Below are positions 26,694 through 41,300 of a stretch of 64,000 nucleotides of DNA, one piece after another (the first letter of the stretch is position 1; the number at the start of each line of letters is the position of its first letter). Position numbers and translations under genes: made by a program. The DNA is from Rotaria socialis. Taxonomy: Eukaryota; Rotifera; Eurotatoria; Philodinida; Philodinidae. Below the pieces are notes generated by a model that was not told where the DNA came from, did no database searches, and saw nothing but the letters and a program-made list of their open reading frames with translations. The stretch spans positions 65,738 to 129,737 of the forward strand of contig CAJNYU010001792.1 of the NCBI GenBank assembly GCA_905331475.1, given 5' to 3'.

Positions 26694-29136
26694 TTAATAT
26701 CGTTGATAACCACCGCGACGATTCTTTTGTGCGCCACCACTTGGTGGTCTATAGAGTGGCTTTTCTGGTCGTGCACGTTTATTAGTTGCATTAGCAGGAC
26801 CAGTAACAGTGGACGTGTTTGTTCCTGTGCCATTTTTATTTGTTGTTGAGCCCCCCTCTGATTCTGAATGTGACCGTTTCAATTCCTCCTACGTAAGCAA
26901 ACAATTTCGAATGAGTCAAATAAATACATAATCTTTTTTTCTGGTGAAAAGCTTACTGTTGGTTTCCATGACAGAATAATATTTGATTTGAAGGATGGTG
27001 GCGAACGACATAAATCTCGTATCATTATTTGCACATTTGAACAGATTTTGTATGCAATTAATCGTGTTTTTTTCTATAAATTTAACAAGAATTTCGTGTG
27101 TAAAAAATTTCATTTCAACAAACTTGTTCCTCTTGGTCTTCGCCTTCGACTTTACCATTCAATGCGTTTTTCAATTGAGTTGTATACGATGATGCACCAC
27201 GATAAAGATAGCGTAATCTATAAAAGATGAAACAAAACAAAAAACACTTATTTTCTATTACAATATAAAATTGAAATAATAATGAACCTTAATCGAAAAT
27301 CTTTGACACGCTCTTCATTTTCCTCTGCAATTAAAAAGTCCGGATATTTTCTTGATAATTGATGTAACCCATACGATAAACATTCAATAAATGAAAATTG
27401 AAAATCAGGTGTAGCATCGGTCGTAGTACCAGCTTCAGATTCAACAGGTGGCTCGGGTAAAAATGTCTAAAATGCAAAAAGTTGAAAATATTTTGTGTAA
27501 ATATTTTTTTCTGCTTTATATACCATAAGAACATTGAATAATTTTGCTAAACGTTCTTTTGGTCGATCGAATTCCGTACAGAATGGACACATTTCAGCAA
27601 GTATACGGAATAAATCAAGTTTATCATCAGACGATAATGGTAATTTATCAATATGTTCAATAACATAATCAAGCATAAATACAACAAATTTTGTTGAATG
27701 AACATTTTTCTAGAAATTATACATACATGTATATGTAACAAATGAGCAATATTCAAACGAGAAATCAGCAAACTCTTCCATGCCAATCTTTACTGAATAG
27801 TTTCTCTATTTTTTTTCTTATCAACAGTGTTTCTTCAACTAATGAAATCTTTTCTACTTTGTATCTAACTTACCGAAAGTAAACTCATAGCATGACCCAT
27901 AAATGTAGCTACGAGACTAAGACGATCGGTATCAACACCCTAAAGTAAAAACATCACTATTGATCATTTTTGATGAAAATTTCTTACATTCCATCCTTGT
28001 TCTAAATGACATTGACTAATAATCATATTAACAAGTTCTTGTCGAGCAATTAATGTTTGCATTGAACGTAGTGTTGACAATAATTTAATTATTGTAACAA
28101 ATTCTTCTGCATCAAGTTCTAATGCGATCTAAACATTAACAAAATCTTAGAAAAATATTCGATGAAAATATTTTATACTTACATCTTTACATGTTTTAAT
28201 TAAATGTTCTTCAATATCTTTGGGTAAATCGGTTTCATCTAGTGTTGCTATTCGACTACATATAAATCCTAACAAAATAATTTTTTACTATAAATCTAAA
28301 CGAGTCAAGAAAAAAAAACAATACATACGGAGTGCACGTTTACGAAGTAAATCTTCCTGAGAACGTTGAATTGCGCTAAGAATACCACTAATTGTTTCTA
28401 GAATAAAACAGATGAATATTAGCATTTTAGTGACAGTACTTTATACGTTCTGTTTTTTTCCTCGTAATCTCACTCTTTACTTATTCGAGTATCATTATTA
28501 GACATGTGAAAATTTATTTGATCTCCGCCCAGTACGATCGATATCAGTTCAATGGTTATTACCGCGAGTTATTAATTTCAGTAAAAATCTGTAGTCTAGT
28601 TTTCAACAATAGAAGGAATATCTTTGTCAACTTTTTTTGTTACTGTCGCCACTGTCTATTTATCTTCAAATTGAACTTACCCTTTGGATTAATATGATAA
28701 ATAGTCATAATAGAATTTTGTACTTGTGTTACTTCAGTTGTATCATTCGATTGAAGTAACTGTATAAGTACGCCAATAACACGAGGAAGTGTATCATTTG
28801 ATGCTCGGACTAACGTTGGAAATTCTTTAATGGCTAGTTTACGAATCTAAAGATAAAGAGAAGAAAAACAAAACTAGACAAAATCATATTTATTTAAATT
28901 TATACTATTATATCTTCATCTTCACATAAATCAATAACAGCTTCTATTGTTTTCGTCATTTCAGCAGGAAAATTTTTACAAAATTTTGCGATAAATTGTA
29001 AAGCTAATTTTTTTTCTTGTGGTCCTTGTTTAATAGCTTCAATTAGATTTTTGTATGCATCAAGCGCTTCCGATGAATTATTTGTACCATTTTTGTCATT
29101 AAGAACATTATATAAGTCATATATGCGATCAACCAT
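26694..29136 (-). CDS. API5: Apoptosis inhibitor 5 (API5/AAC-11) homologue
   Basis: Nuclear HEAT/ARM-like repeat protein linked to cell survival and mRNA-related complexes. Eleven exons on the minus strand: 29136-28906, 28846-28681, 28397-28329, 28268-28183, 28128-27988, 27939-27874, 27709-27524, 27466-27288, 27217-27124, 27073-26957, 26888-26694; 509 residues against about 520 in vertebrates. Family anchors: EKKLALQFIAKFCKNFP and DLCEDEDIIIRKLAIKEFP at the N-terminus, KNVHSTKFV, QFSFIECLSYGLHQL, YPDFL, and SPPSFKSNIILSWKP near the end, all in API5 order. The C-terminus is basic and Gly/Arg-rich (KRARPEKPLYRPPSGG, RRGGYQRY), as in API5. The leucine-zipper-like heptads of vertebrate API5 are not obvious. 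Confidence 0.95.
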
Positions 29137-29526
29137 TTTGAAAAGATTTTTTTAAATTACAGCAACAACAGCTTAAATTGCGAACAAAAATGTTGTATGA
29201 ACGCAATAAAACAAAACAATATTATTCTTATTCATTTGTGTGTTAGAGAAGGTCGACCAACTAATAGTGACACAGAGAAACTAACCAATGACAAACTGAC
29301 CGAATCAATGATGTCGTTGAAAGTCAATCATATAAATAAAAATTGGCTTCATCCAGAGGCGTTAGTCAGGTCTCAAAGCAAGGCGGGGGAGGGGGGCATA
29401 ACTCTTATTTTGCTGTTTTCATTATCTAAAAAAATGAACTTTTGGAAGCAGGAGGGATAAACTTTTTTTTTGTTTTGGTAAGCAAAAAAAGCGAAATTTT
29501 CAAAAGCAGTGGGGGAGCGTTCCGGC

Positions 29527-29528
<2 letters not shown>

Positions 29529-29591
<63 letters not shown>

Positions 29592-29623
29592 CGGTCGTGN
29601 CCCCCTCCCCCCCCCCCCCCCCC
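29529..29623. other. Poly-G / N / poly-C tract (unreliable sequence)
   Basis: A G homopolymer of about 60 bases broken by single C, then TCGGTCGT, an N at 29600, then a C homopolymer of about 20 broken by one T. In a genome this AT-rich it looks like an assembly or sequencing failure, perhaps two reads of opposite strand joined across a G-rich repeat. Lengths here should not be trusted. Confidence 0.9.
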
Positions 29624-31264
29624 GCTATTTACGCTCCTGGCTTCGACTACTGAATTTTTTGATGCATCGAATTCATTTTGAATATAAAAAAAAAATAACG
29701 AACAAGTACTTCATATTATTCATGAGATGCCGATTGAATCAATGATGATGATTATGTTTTCTTTGCGCTAGCGAGTTGTCTTCGTTTATTACTCCTGAAT
29801 ACAAGTGATATTTTTAATCATTTCTTCGTCTATGAAATTATATCATTAAAAGCACTGTAAAATTGTTCTTCTCTCTTGTAAATATATTATCATACTGATT
29901 CTAATCCAACAATACACATCAATATTACGTGGATCATTTCAAGGGAAAATTGAATTAATATTTACTAAATTCTTAAAGTGGCACTTAAGAGACGGTCTGT
30001 CTGCGAATAATTTAAGTCTATGGAATTATTTAATTTTGACTTAAGTATTGATAAATATTAATATAAATATAATTATATTGTTCTGACTTTAAATTAAGGT
30101 TACCTGTGCATGTATGGGAATAGATTGATAGAATATAAGTCATATTGTGCTACTAGTATGTTTTATTGAAGGGTTTCAGTTTCGACGAAATGAATCTCTG
30201 TAGAAACAGAATAATCCAATTTAATATGAGAATAATTGTACTCAATTTTAAATAAATAATAAATCTTACAAAGTAAAGTAATTTGTTATTGTATTGTGAA
30301 ACTTCGACAGTAAACTCAATAAAAAAATTGTCAACAAAATTTAGCGATGATATTATGGCTTCGAATAAACCGATCGTGACTTAGAGAGAGCATAATAACG
30401 CGTATCAAATGATCTCAGCTTCTTTTTTCTTTCTTGTGTTTATTACTTCTAGAAACAGGAATAAGAAAACTTTCGACAAAATATTTTTGTTGTAATCTGA
30501 TTCGTCTAATTTGTACGCTAAAATCGACGATATTAAATTTGAAAAAAATGAATCCACACTTATACTGAAAACGAAAATATTTATGAGAATTTAATATGTA
30601 ATAGCGATAGGAATTTGAATATTTGTTTTTTCGTCGTCTAATATAAGGAAATTTTGTCAATTGGTAAAGAAATATATATTTGTTGTTTTTAAAAACGAAA
30701 TAAAAACTCTTGACAAGACATATAACACTACTTAAACTGATATAACTGTTGTCATCTGTTCCTGAAGTAGTTTTTAACTCGATAAATTATTGACAGAATC
30801 AATGGCATTGTCTCAGATATCAATAAGTAAACTATATCATATCCTTCACCGTCCTATATAAAAATGAATAATCCACTTTTAATTACCACAAACATGTTTG
30901 TTAGATAATATTTCGAGAAAAAAATCGCGTTCTAAATTAGACCTTGAGTTTTTTTTTCATGTTCTCAACATGTATCACACAACTTTTTTTCGCTCTCTCT
31001 CTCCCCTCTATGTTCAATAGTGAATTATGCACTGATTGCTCAGCAAGTCATGAAATAAAAAAACAGAAAAAAAACAGAAAAGAAAAGAAAAGAAAAAGAA
31101 AAAGAATCGCTAAAACGGTAAGTGTTTTGTACAAATAATTTGCTCGTTCGACATATTATTATTAAACTTCACTTTAATGAACTCTATCGATAGTAGCGTC
31201 TTGTATTACAATGTATATCCATTGTAGACAAACAAAAGCAAAGCATATTACTCAAGTTCTACGA

Positions 31265-31296
31265 TTCGTTCGCATGCATTTATGCATGCGAACGAA
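31265..31296. repeat. Perfect 15-bp inverted repeat with TT spacer
   Basis: TTCGTTCGCATGCAT at 31265-31279 is the exact reverse complement of 31282-31296, separated by TT. It would form a tight stem-loop in either strand. No gene borders it, so its role is unknown. Confidence 0.95.
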
Positions 31297-32333
31297 GAAG
31301 GAAAGACTGAATTTTTGACGTGCAAGCGTAACGTAATATCTTTAATTTAAGGGATTATCGTAAGAAGTATGAAAAAAAAGAATGCATGAGAAGTTTACAG
31401 GTAGGAAGGAGACAGAGCAAGAGTGAATGAGAGAGAGACAGAAAGAGAGGGGCACCGCGATATTCTTCATATATGAATGGTTCGTTTTTTCTCATCTAAC
31501 CGAGAAAAAGAAAAAAAAAGCGAAATGAATACGAGATTACTGGTAGAGTAATTATCAATCATTGACAGGTAATTCGTTTTTTTGGAAGGAATTATATATT
31601 GCTCCTTGTTTTTGTTATAAGAAATTATCTTGAATTCTAAGGTACGTCGATTCAATCTCTATAGACTTTTATGATGTGAAAACGTAGGTAGATGCTTTCA
31701 AACCAGCACGTGCAATGTTCTAATTATTTACGTAAAGGAAAATTGCTATTTCATTGCATGCGGTGTTTTGATTAGGTCAATACGTTTCTGAGTGCAAATG
31801 TATTTTATTCTTCGTTAGCCCATCAAACTCAATGAGTACTCCGATTTTAATGTTTTATTATTGGAAAAATTGAGCTGACCACGAGTGAACACAATGTACA
31901 TGAGTTATAGTTTATATTGCATATTATTTAGAACAGCAGAAATTAAGGGTAATTTAGAATCCTTATATTTTCCTTTTTCTTTCTTTTTCATTCGTTTTCC
32001 ATCCTTGCTGATTTTTCTTTACTTTGTTTTAACTCTGACAAAACATATAAAACCGTAGAAAATACGTTATTAGTAACTACATATATGTGCGTATGTTAGA
32101 ATCATAATGATGCAAGAATCCACTACACTTAAAATCGTCATTAACAAGTCTTGTAGGTCTTATCACGTTTGTTTATTCGACAATAGCAACGGTTTAATAT
32201 TGCTAATATTTTCGATCATCTTTGGATGAGTGATTGAAAACTATTGGGAAATTTCAAATATTTCAGATTTTTCTAAAAGGTACTGTACAAATCCATATGG
32301 TGATATTTGACGGCTCTTTATGATTAAACATAC

Positions 32334-35300
32334 ATGCCAGAAATGAAACAAACTACTACGTTCGACAACAACTCATTGTTACATTTGAAATCAATGCATT
32401 TGACTATCATAATCGTTTTCATCTCAGGTAGAAACAAAACACAACAAAAACCAAGAGAAAAAAGAAAATATAACCTACGATTGATTTCATTGTAGTATTC
32501 GCAAGCATTCAATGTACAACAATAAAAAACACCAGAGACTCAAAAGAAAAGTCATCATTATTAGCAGATATACATGATTATAAATCGATTGATAATCCCG
32601 CAGAGATAAATCCCGCCACTGAAGGATTCATCATAATAAATGATTAAAAAAAAAAACATTCCCGAACAAAACAATTGTCAAACTCGTCCAAATCTAAACG
32701 AACAAACAAAATATCGAAATCAAAGACTTTGCTATATGTAACGTCAACCACGTGTGAACCACAACTCCACGACACATTCACTTCCACTAGTATCATCACA
32801 ACAACTACACTAAAAACAACACCGAATAATACATCACACGTCTCAATAAACTCTCCGCATGGCAGACGCGGTAGAAGACTACTCAACGACGTTAGCTACA
32901 ACACAGATACCGAAACGACATACACACAAACCCAATTCGGCGACGAGGGCGATGTTCAGAGCTTCATGCAAGTTGATGCTGCACTCTTAGGCAGCAACTT
33001 CGGCGACATGACAGCTGCAACTGATGGAAGTGGCGAAAGTATGTAAACACCTCACAAACATTGTTTTCCTCTAACTATACATTCCCATAACTATTTTTTA
33101 CCTTAAGCAACCGAAGAAACCACATATCAAACCGACAGTGAGTACAACATAAAGAAACCACATTCTAACTACTTCTATCATTTCAGCTACATCGTCTGCA
33201 ACTACAACACAAGCAATTCAAACAACAATCACATTTACCGAGCCTCCATCTGCTCAAACATCCGTCCCCACTGGAACTGAGACGACAACAACTGCAGCCA
33301 CCGGTACAGAAACAACAACATCGGCGACCACTGGAACTGAAACTACTACAACAGCAGCCACCGGTACAGGAACAGCAACATCGGCGACCACTGGAACTGA
33401 TACTACGACAACAGCAGCCACCGGTACAGGAACAACAACATCGTTGATCACTGGAACGGAAACTGCGACAACAGCAGCCACCGGTACAGAAACAACAACA
33501 TCGGTAACGACGGGAACGGAAACTCTGACAACACGAGCCGCTGGTACGGAAACTAGTATAACTGGTACCACTGGAAGAAGCAGAACGTCAACAATGACGA
33601 GTGAAAGTCAAGCAACGGTGACTGGCGCCATTGGAACAAGCATAACACCAGCAGGGACTACAGGAACCGAAGCTACGACAGGATCTAGGACGTTGACAAG
33701 TACTTCGGTGACGATGCCGGTTGTTTCCACTTCGACGTTGACAAGCACGGTAGCCCTCACGACAACATTTACTACAGGTCCAACGACTACTACGAATTCA
33801 ATAGGTAATGAATGTTATATGAGATAGATTTTTTAGATGGTTGTAGGGATGCGTTTCTCAATCTATTTACTGTGTGTTTCCTTCGTATTTCGTGTGTTGT
33901 CTGCGTACAAGTAATATCTTTTGTTTTCTCTTTCCTTTAAGTGTGTACGTCGAGTGAAAAAACTGTATCTGGCTGTGTGTTGCTAGTGAACTCATCAAGT
34001 TTTTGCAATGCTTCTACTCGTGGGGTGGAAAGTATCGAGAAAACAATAACATGCAGTAATGGTAGTCGCACGGTCGAAGTTGCTGTGAGTGCTTGTATTC
34101 CGATCTGTCCAGGTAATTTAGTTTTTTTTCGTGAAAAGACTTGGATCGTAGTGTTTATTTTTGTGTTTTGTGCGCAGTGACTGAAGTTGCTTTCAATTCA
34201 ACACCAACATTAGTAAATCTCAATATGCGGGTGACACCAATAGCTCTCCCTTTCCCATACCAATATACAAATGAGAATAATGTTCACAAGGTTCTCTTTG
34301 TAAGAATGATAATCTTATTTTGATGGCATCTTTGTTCATATGCTTTGTTTGGTCTAGGTTACGGATAAAGGCTACATTACACTGGACAAACCACTTTACG
34401 CTGTTGAACCATCGGAAAATGGACTCCCGGACGTGCCGTATATTGCACCGTTTTGGACAAATCTACTATACGTGAATCAAACCATTATTCAAGTAAAATA
34501 CACTAACATTTCTTTTACTTTGAAATTAGTTGTGTCTGATTAAATTTATATTGTTAGCCAACAATATATACTGGTTTGTCTAATGGTACATCGGAATGGA
34601 AGGCAGTTGTGGATACGGTGAACATTCTGCAGAATACATTGATTAACGAAGAGGTTGCAGTTTATCGTGTTGTTAAAATAAGATGGCAAAATTTGATCAC
34701 AAATATGGATAGTACCACTTCTGGTAGTGGATCATCGGATTTCAAAGTATCGTAGCAAGTATAGGTTTCCGTTGATTTATAGTTTCTGTATATTCTAGAA
34801 CATAATGTTCGATGCATATTTGATCAATGGACCTGGAAGCGGTTTTAATGTATGGAATTCTTACCTCCGTTTTGAATATTACATCAATACAACCATTGTA
34901 ACTCCAAACTATCAGCCAGTAGTTATCGGTAAGATTGCATTATTTTCAAAACAAAAAAATTTTCTTACAAAACATTTATCTCTGTCAAAGGTTATCATAC
35001 TGAAAATGCTACGTCACATAAATCTAGTGTTTCATTCACGAATAAAATTACTGATTTCATTTCAAGTATCTATCATTTTGTGATGCTTTTATTTTTGTTC
35101 AAGAAATAATAATATCTTCATTTGTAGGTACTCGTATGTTACGAAATTATTTTCTAAGTTCAAAAATACTTAGCACCTGTGAAATATGGTATTGGCAACA
35201 GCACACAGATATCTTATTCAAACGATCCGATAATCTCACGTATGAACTATTTTTTAATTTTGATTCGATCGTATAGGTTGATATTTCTTTTTTAGAGCTG

Positions 35301-38300
35301 TTAAACGAAATCCATGCCCCTGCTCATATCAACAAGCGCTATCAGACTTTAGATTTTATCAACTAAATAGTGAAAATCGTTACGAACAAAGTAATCGAAT
35401 TTCGTGTTTTTTTCCAGCAAGTAGTTTTGTACAACAAGCGTCAAGTGCTAAATCTTATCAACAAGTAAATAGACTAAAGGAAATACAATGCTATTGATTA
35501 CTAGCTCAATAAATATCGTTTAGTCATGTTGTTATGATACCAGCGTAGGATCGTTAATTACATCTGGCCAGTTTGCTGGATCTGTTCTTGATGCTGCTGC
35601 TATAGAATCATTACGTTATAGTTCAGGCCAACCACAACGTATTAAAGAACGGTAAATTATTTCTCTTTTTCTCATACTGTATGAAATGTTACGTAACTTA
35701 TTGCATTTTAGAGATGAGTGTTGCATAGTAAGTAATGGTACTGTTGACTGGTCAACATGGTGCAATTTATATTATGAACTTCGACCGCCTAGCACATGCG
35801 ATGGATATCAACCGCCATCACAAGGTAGATTATTTTGTAAAATGTTTTTTTTTAATCTAACTGATATTGTTTCAGCTTGGTTTGGTGGTGATCCGCATAT
35901 ACAAACATTAAGTAATAGTGATGTTAGTTGTAATGTATTTGGCTCTTTCATATACGCTGAAACAACGAGTACAGCTAATAATTCAGCAAATAGTAATAGT
36001 ACTAGCACTACTTCAACCATTATTAAACCATTAGTAAGCAATGAATTATTTTCAATTGTGGCTCGAACTAGTAAAACTCCAGCACTTTTACAAGTGACTA
36101 AATTTTTTAATCAAGATATAACCTATTTTTCATCGTTTTCAATGTATCTTGGATCAAATCGTGACTTAATAATTGATGTTGATATTGATCCATCAAATAA
36201 TTATCAATTCAGTAATAAATAGTTTCTATAAGAATTTTACATTTTTTTTTTATCTTTAAAATTTATTTAGGCGTCAATTATTTAGTTAAAAGTGAAAATA
36301 TTACACAAAGTCCTTTTCACTCGTCGAATGATTTTGTCGAATATTTCTATTATCCAACATCATTAAATACGTCATCAGAAATTATGTTTTCAATCATTCA
36401 AGAAAATCAATCAATATCAGCAATCAATTGGAATACATTTACTTCTAACAATAAAAATGTATCCACACAAATTCAAGTACCAAGATTAACTATATCGACT
36501 TGGTCGGGTAAGTTACAATATACATTTCAAAACAAGCATTTCAATTCATTTATCTGTAGGTTTGGCTATGCAATGTTATCTTATAGAAAATAATATGGCA
36601 TGTACATTATTGTTGCCACACAAATACGATGGTAATGTTCAAGGTCTTGTTTTTGGTGGCGTCACAAGTAATGCAAATCAATATTGTTCGAATTGTATGT
36701 ACTATTCAGGAAAAAAATGAGTCATGTTTTTATGAGAAATTCATCTTTTCTTTTCTTTTTTAAAAGATTCACTTATACCAAATGCAGCTGAACAACAAGC
36801 ATTACAAACCAACGATACTCTATCATGGTTTAACACTGGTGCATCTAGTTCATATCAGACTTATATCAATACTATAGCATGTCCAATGGCTAAGACACTA
36901 CCAACATACGGATTTTGTGTGCAAGATACAATTCTTTCTCAATCATCTCTTTTAGGACAACTAACTGTGAGAAGTTCCACGGATTACCAAGTAGCGAATG
37001 CATTTCTTAGTAATGATAATAAATAAAAAAAATTCATTTCATTTCATTTATTCATTATTTGTTCTATTCAATTTAGACACAAACCCTCCAAAGGTATCAT
37101 TAGTATCACCGATATCAATCGATGCGCCATATACTTATTTGTTAACCATACCATATACGATGACATTCACCAATAAGTCAAATGCAAATATTAATGTGCA
37201 AGTTGATGGAAATTCATCTATGATCGTTCGAATACAAGAAACAAATACTAGTATCCCATATAATTGTAGCTGGAATAATACATTTTACTCTTGTAATTTC
37301 TTATATGCCAATGATAATAGCAATCTAATCGAATTAACGTATGTATTATGACGTTTTCAATCTGTCTTTTTGCACATTATTAACACTAATTAACTAGTTA
37401 TATTTTTAACTTTCAGCGTGATTGCAACGGATATAGTTAGCAATTTAACTACTTATCAAAAAATTCAATTAATTGTAAATGAATGTGTTGACGGCCAACC
37501 AATATGGAATAATCCAACTATGTTATCATCATCGGTTTATGTCTTATTTTGTATTTGTAATGAACTTGCTGCTGGTATTTAATGAATAATAAGTTTTTTT
37601 TCTTTTTGTTAAATCTTTTAGCATGATCGAAATGTTGTGTCCCTTTGTTCTTTACTAGTTGTTTTTCCTTTTTGGTACTTGATAATCCTGCTGATATCCT
37701 CTCTGAAGCTATTTCATATCATCAAAGATCGACCGATTGTTCAAGCATAATTCAAAAGATTGTTTTTCGTTTCTCATTTTAGGAGATTATTGTGAAAGAT
37801 CAGTTAGCTGTAATGATATGACCGCATGTATATTAAATTTTGCTCCAAATATAAATTGTATGGCTGTTCTAAATGCAACTCTGATAAATTCGACACAAAC
37901 ACCATATCAATGTATAAATTCAAGAACAAATGAGTTTTGCTCGAATAATTCCGAATGTTGTAAACGAGGTTATGCATTTAAAACTGACGTACAACAATGT
38001 TTATGTAAGTATTGAATAATTCTATCTCGAGTTAAAATCACTCTTCTGTTATTGTTTTCTTTAGTTCAGCCAGTTTGCAATAGTACTCTATGCGGGCTAA
38101 ATAATACTTGTCAAGATTCTGAAATAGGAAATAATCTATATGTTTGTATATGTAAAGAAGGACAGATTTTTGATGGCACAACATGTATTCGTACGTATCC
38201 ATAAATGACTTAAGATGTTCAATGGAGAAAAAAAAACAAATCTGTTTTCTTGTCTTTACTTTCAATAGAAGAGAATGTTTGTAATAGTGGAATTGGTATT

Positions 38301-41300
38301 TTACCGTGTACCAAACCATTTCAAGTGGCTAATAATGTAGGAATTGAATGCCAATGTGACTGTCCAGTTGGTTTTACAAATTCATCAGATGGTTGCATAC
38401 GTAATTAATTCTATAAAACTAAAATCGAAGAAAAATAACTTATTACGGGTTCTTTTTATTTTATCGTATATAGCACCATCCACTGTCACTTGTGATAATG
38501 TAACTAACGTCTGTACTGACTCATCAACACCAGGCAATCCTTTCTGTCGATTCCGAACATTGACCTACAATAATAATACCGGAACATGCCGAAGTATAGA
38601 CTTTTATATTAAATACTTTTCTCTCTTACGGTTTTTATTTCAGATAATTTGTGTACAGACTATTGTCAAAATGGTACTTGTTCGTCGGATACAAACAGAT
38701 ATACGTGTAGTTGTCCTCCGGGCACAAGCCTTGATTATGCATTGAATTGTGCTGGTAAATAAGAAATGTGTAGCGTTTTTCTAGTTACAGATAGTTACGA
38801 AAGATTAACATCTGTTCACTTTTCTAAACAGAGAAAGAGAGAGAGAATCAATAAAGATCTGAGAGATTGTTTAATTCAAGATAATTATTTTGATTTTTTT
38901 GAAAAATATATCCAGTAATACCAATAAGTTTTACTTTTTACTCATAAACGATAACATTCAAAATCTAGAAACTAGGTATAGCGTAGCCTTTCTTGTATTT
39001 GTTTCATTCTGACTGCGATATTGTTTAACTATGCTGAAGCTAAATAATTTTTGCTTCAAACAGATCTTCACAAAGGAAGAGCTATAAAAGAAGACATATG
39101 GCTATAAAGAAAATTGTAGTCACAGTTGGACCATTGAGAAAAAAAACGAGATCAATTTCTTACATTCAATCTACTCTTCTTGTTATGTTTTATATAAATT
39201 AAAAATATTAACCATATATTTTATATAGTTTGTGACAGTGGATCAGCGGGTCCGAATTGTTCATTAGTATGTGATTGCGAATTTGGTACATGTAATGTCA
39301 ATGCAACTGGTGCAGCTAAAGTATGTTCTTGTGCACCAGGTTATACAGGTCTACGATGTGATGCATATATTAATTATTGTGATCCAAGTAGTTTCATTAG
39401 ACATTCGAAATTAACTCATAGAATTACTCTTTTGTTTTCTACTTCCAGTTGATGACAATTGTAATGCAACTGTAACAAATCGAGTTTGTCAACTAGCACC
39501 AACTAATCGTGATACAAATATTTCAAGTAATGCTTACAATTGTATTTGCCAAACTGGATATGAGCCAGCAGCAGGAAGCAACATTTGCAAAGGTATTATT
39601 TTTCAATAGACCAAGAATGTTTTTATTGTATATATATTTATAGATATTAATGAATGTTTCCTGGCATCTAGCAGCGAAAATATTTGTCCAGATTCAACAA
39701 CACAATGCGTCAATACTGTCGGTTCATATAAATGTGTTTGTGATCCAGGTTATACAAAAGCTAATGCAACAGTAAATCAAAATTTATATGTCTATTTTAT
39801 TTTGCATAAAACAAAAATTCGTCTTTTTTTCAAGAATACTCATGCATGTGTTGATATAAATGAATGTACTACGAATGCTTCTACATGTGCAAAATTCCCA
39901 AATTCGTATTGTATTAATCTTGTACCGTTCTATGAATGTCGTTGTGATTATGGTTATGCACCAAGCGGTAATATTAGTTTAAAGAAAAACCTATTATTTA
40001 TTTATTAACTGTCTTTTTTTGTTGAAAATCTGATTTAAGGTGATTATAATCAAATTTATTCAGCTTTGCAAGGGAATCAAGTGTGTGAAGTTTATGATCA
40101 ATGTGCTGCTAATAGTATTGATTGTGGTGGTGGAATGTGTTTTCAAAATATGCTTGCAAATGGTTCATTACCTACCTGTTATTGTAACAATTCATTAATA
40201 CTCATCCAAATATCATCTGGAAAATATGATTGTGTTTGTTCATCTAATACAAATTACTTTAGTGGAGGCATATGTATACCTCGACCCAATCCAGGAATAG
40301 GTAATATATAATTAAAATTAAAAAACAGACATTCGTGCAAAACATTTTCTGTAAAATAGGTCTCGGAGGAGGATCAACATTTATTATTAGGATTAATTGT
40401 GATAATATAAGTAGTGTAACTGAAGAAGTACGTTTTTTTTTATACACTGTTAAATATTCTACTATTATTTAATTTATATCAAATAGATAATGCGAAGATT
40501 TAATGAATCATTCGCCTATCCATATACAATCGTAATTAAAAATAATGGATCAACGTATGTCGAAACATTTTTAAAACAAAATATGAAATAATAAAATTTT
40601 TTTATATTTTCTTAATTATAGGTGTGACCAATCGGGTCTAACTGATTTCCTATTCGAAATTACTACTGCGGATAATATAACAGTACAAAATACGGCTTTC
40701 CAAATACTTGATAATATAACAACAAACCTTTCAGTTGGTATTTACAGTGTTGGTAAATGTGCAAATAAAACAGGTAAATAAATTACAAAACTTTCAAATG
40801 AAAAAAAAAATATACTGCCATATCATTTTACACTTCAAGAGTAAGTACATAGATGAATACGATCAATCTTATAAAATTTCTTGAACTATATCATCACATG
40901 TTTTTGTAACTTCGAAAACAACTTGTTACTTAAAAATCCCCTTGCATTTTTTAATCACCTATGGTCCTCGACAGGATGTTGGGCGACAATCCATATAGTG
41001 CTTGTTGGAATATCAGAAAAACACCCAGAGAGCTTTCCATATGCTAGTCTACATATAGGATTTATTTCGATGATAACATCAGATGTTTTTTTTTAAATAA
41101 TTTACCGATTATAATGAATATTTTAGTACTGGTACAAAATGTCACAGCATGTTTTCTGTTGGACCTATGTGATTTATGTGGTGGAGCTGTACAACGTGGT
41201 GCATGTTTACCATCACTTGGTGTGAGCAAATGTCAATGTTTCGCTAATACTGCTGATCCATCAAGCCCATATACCGGTGACTTTTGTTTAGCATCAGCAT

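Larger units (their letters stand above)
29137..32333. other. Gene-poor region
   Basis: About 3.2 kb without a convincing gene. It contains the poly-G/poly-C tract with an N (29529-29623), a G-rich patch at 29385-29400, an A-rich GAAAA tract at 31061-31107 and a perfect palindrome at 31265-31296. API5 is transcribed away from its left end. The right end must hold the promoter of the large receptor gene. Confidence 0.5.

Noticed and set aside
25701-26785. Several 60-90 codon plus-strand frames
   Set aside because: No ATG or no content; they lie in the convergent 3' region of the TLC-domain and API5 genes.
29442-29745. Poly-Gly / poly-Pro frames
   Set aside because: Translations of the unreliable poly-G/poly-C tract containing an N.
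33254-33571. Minus-strand Val-rich frame of 105 codons
   Set aside because: Antisense of the Thr-rich minisatellite; repeat period guarantees an open frame.
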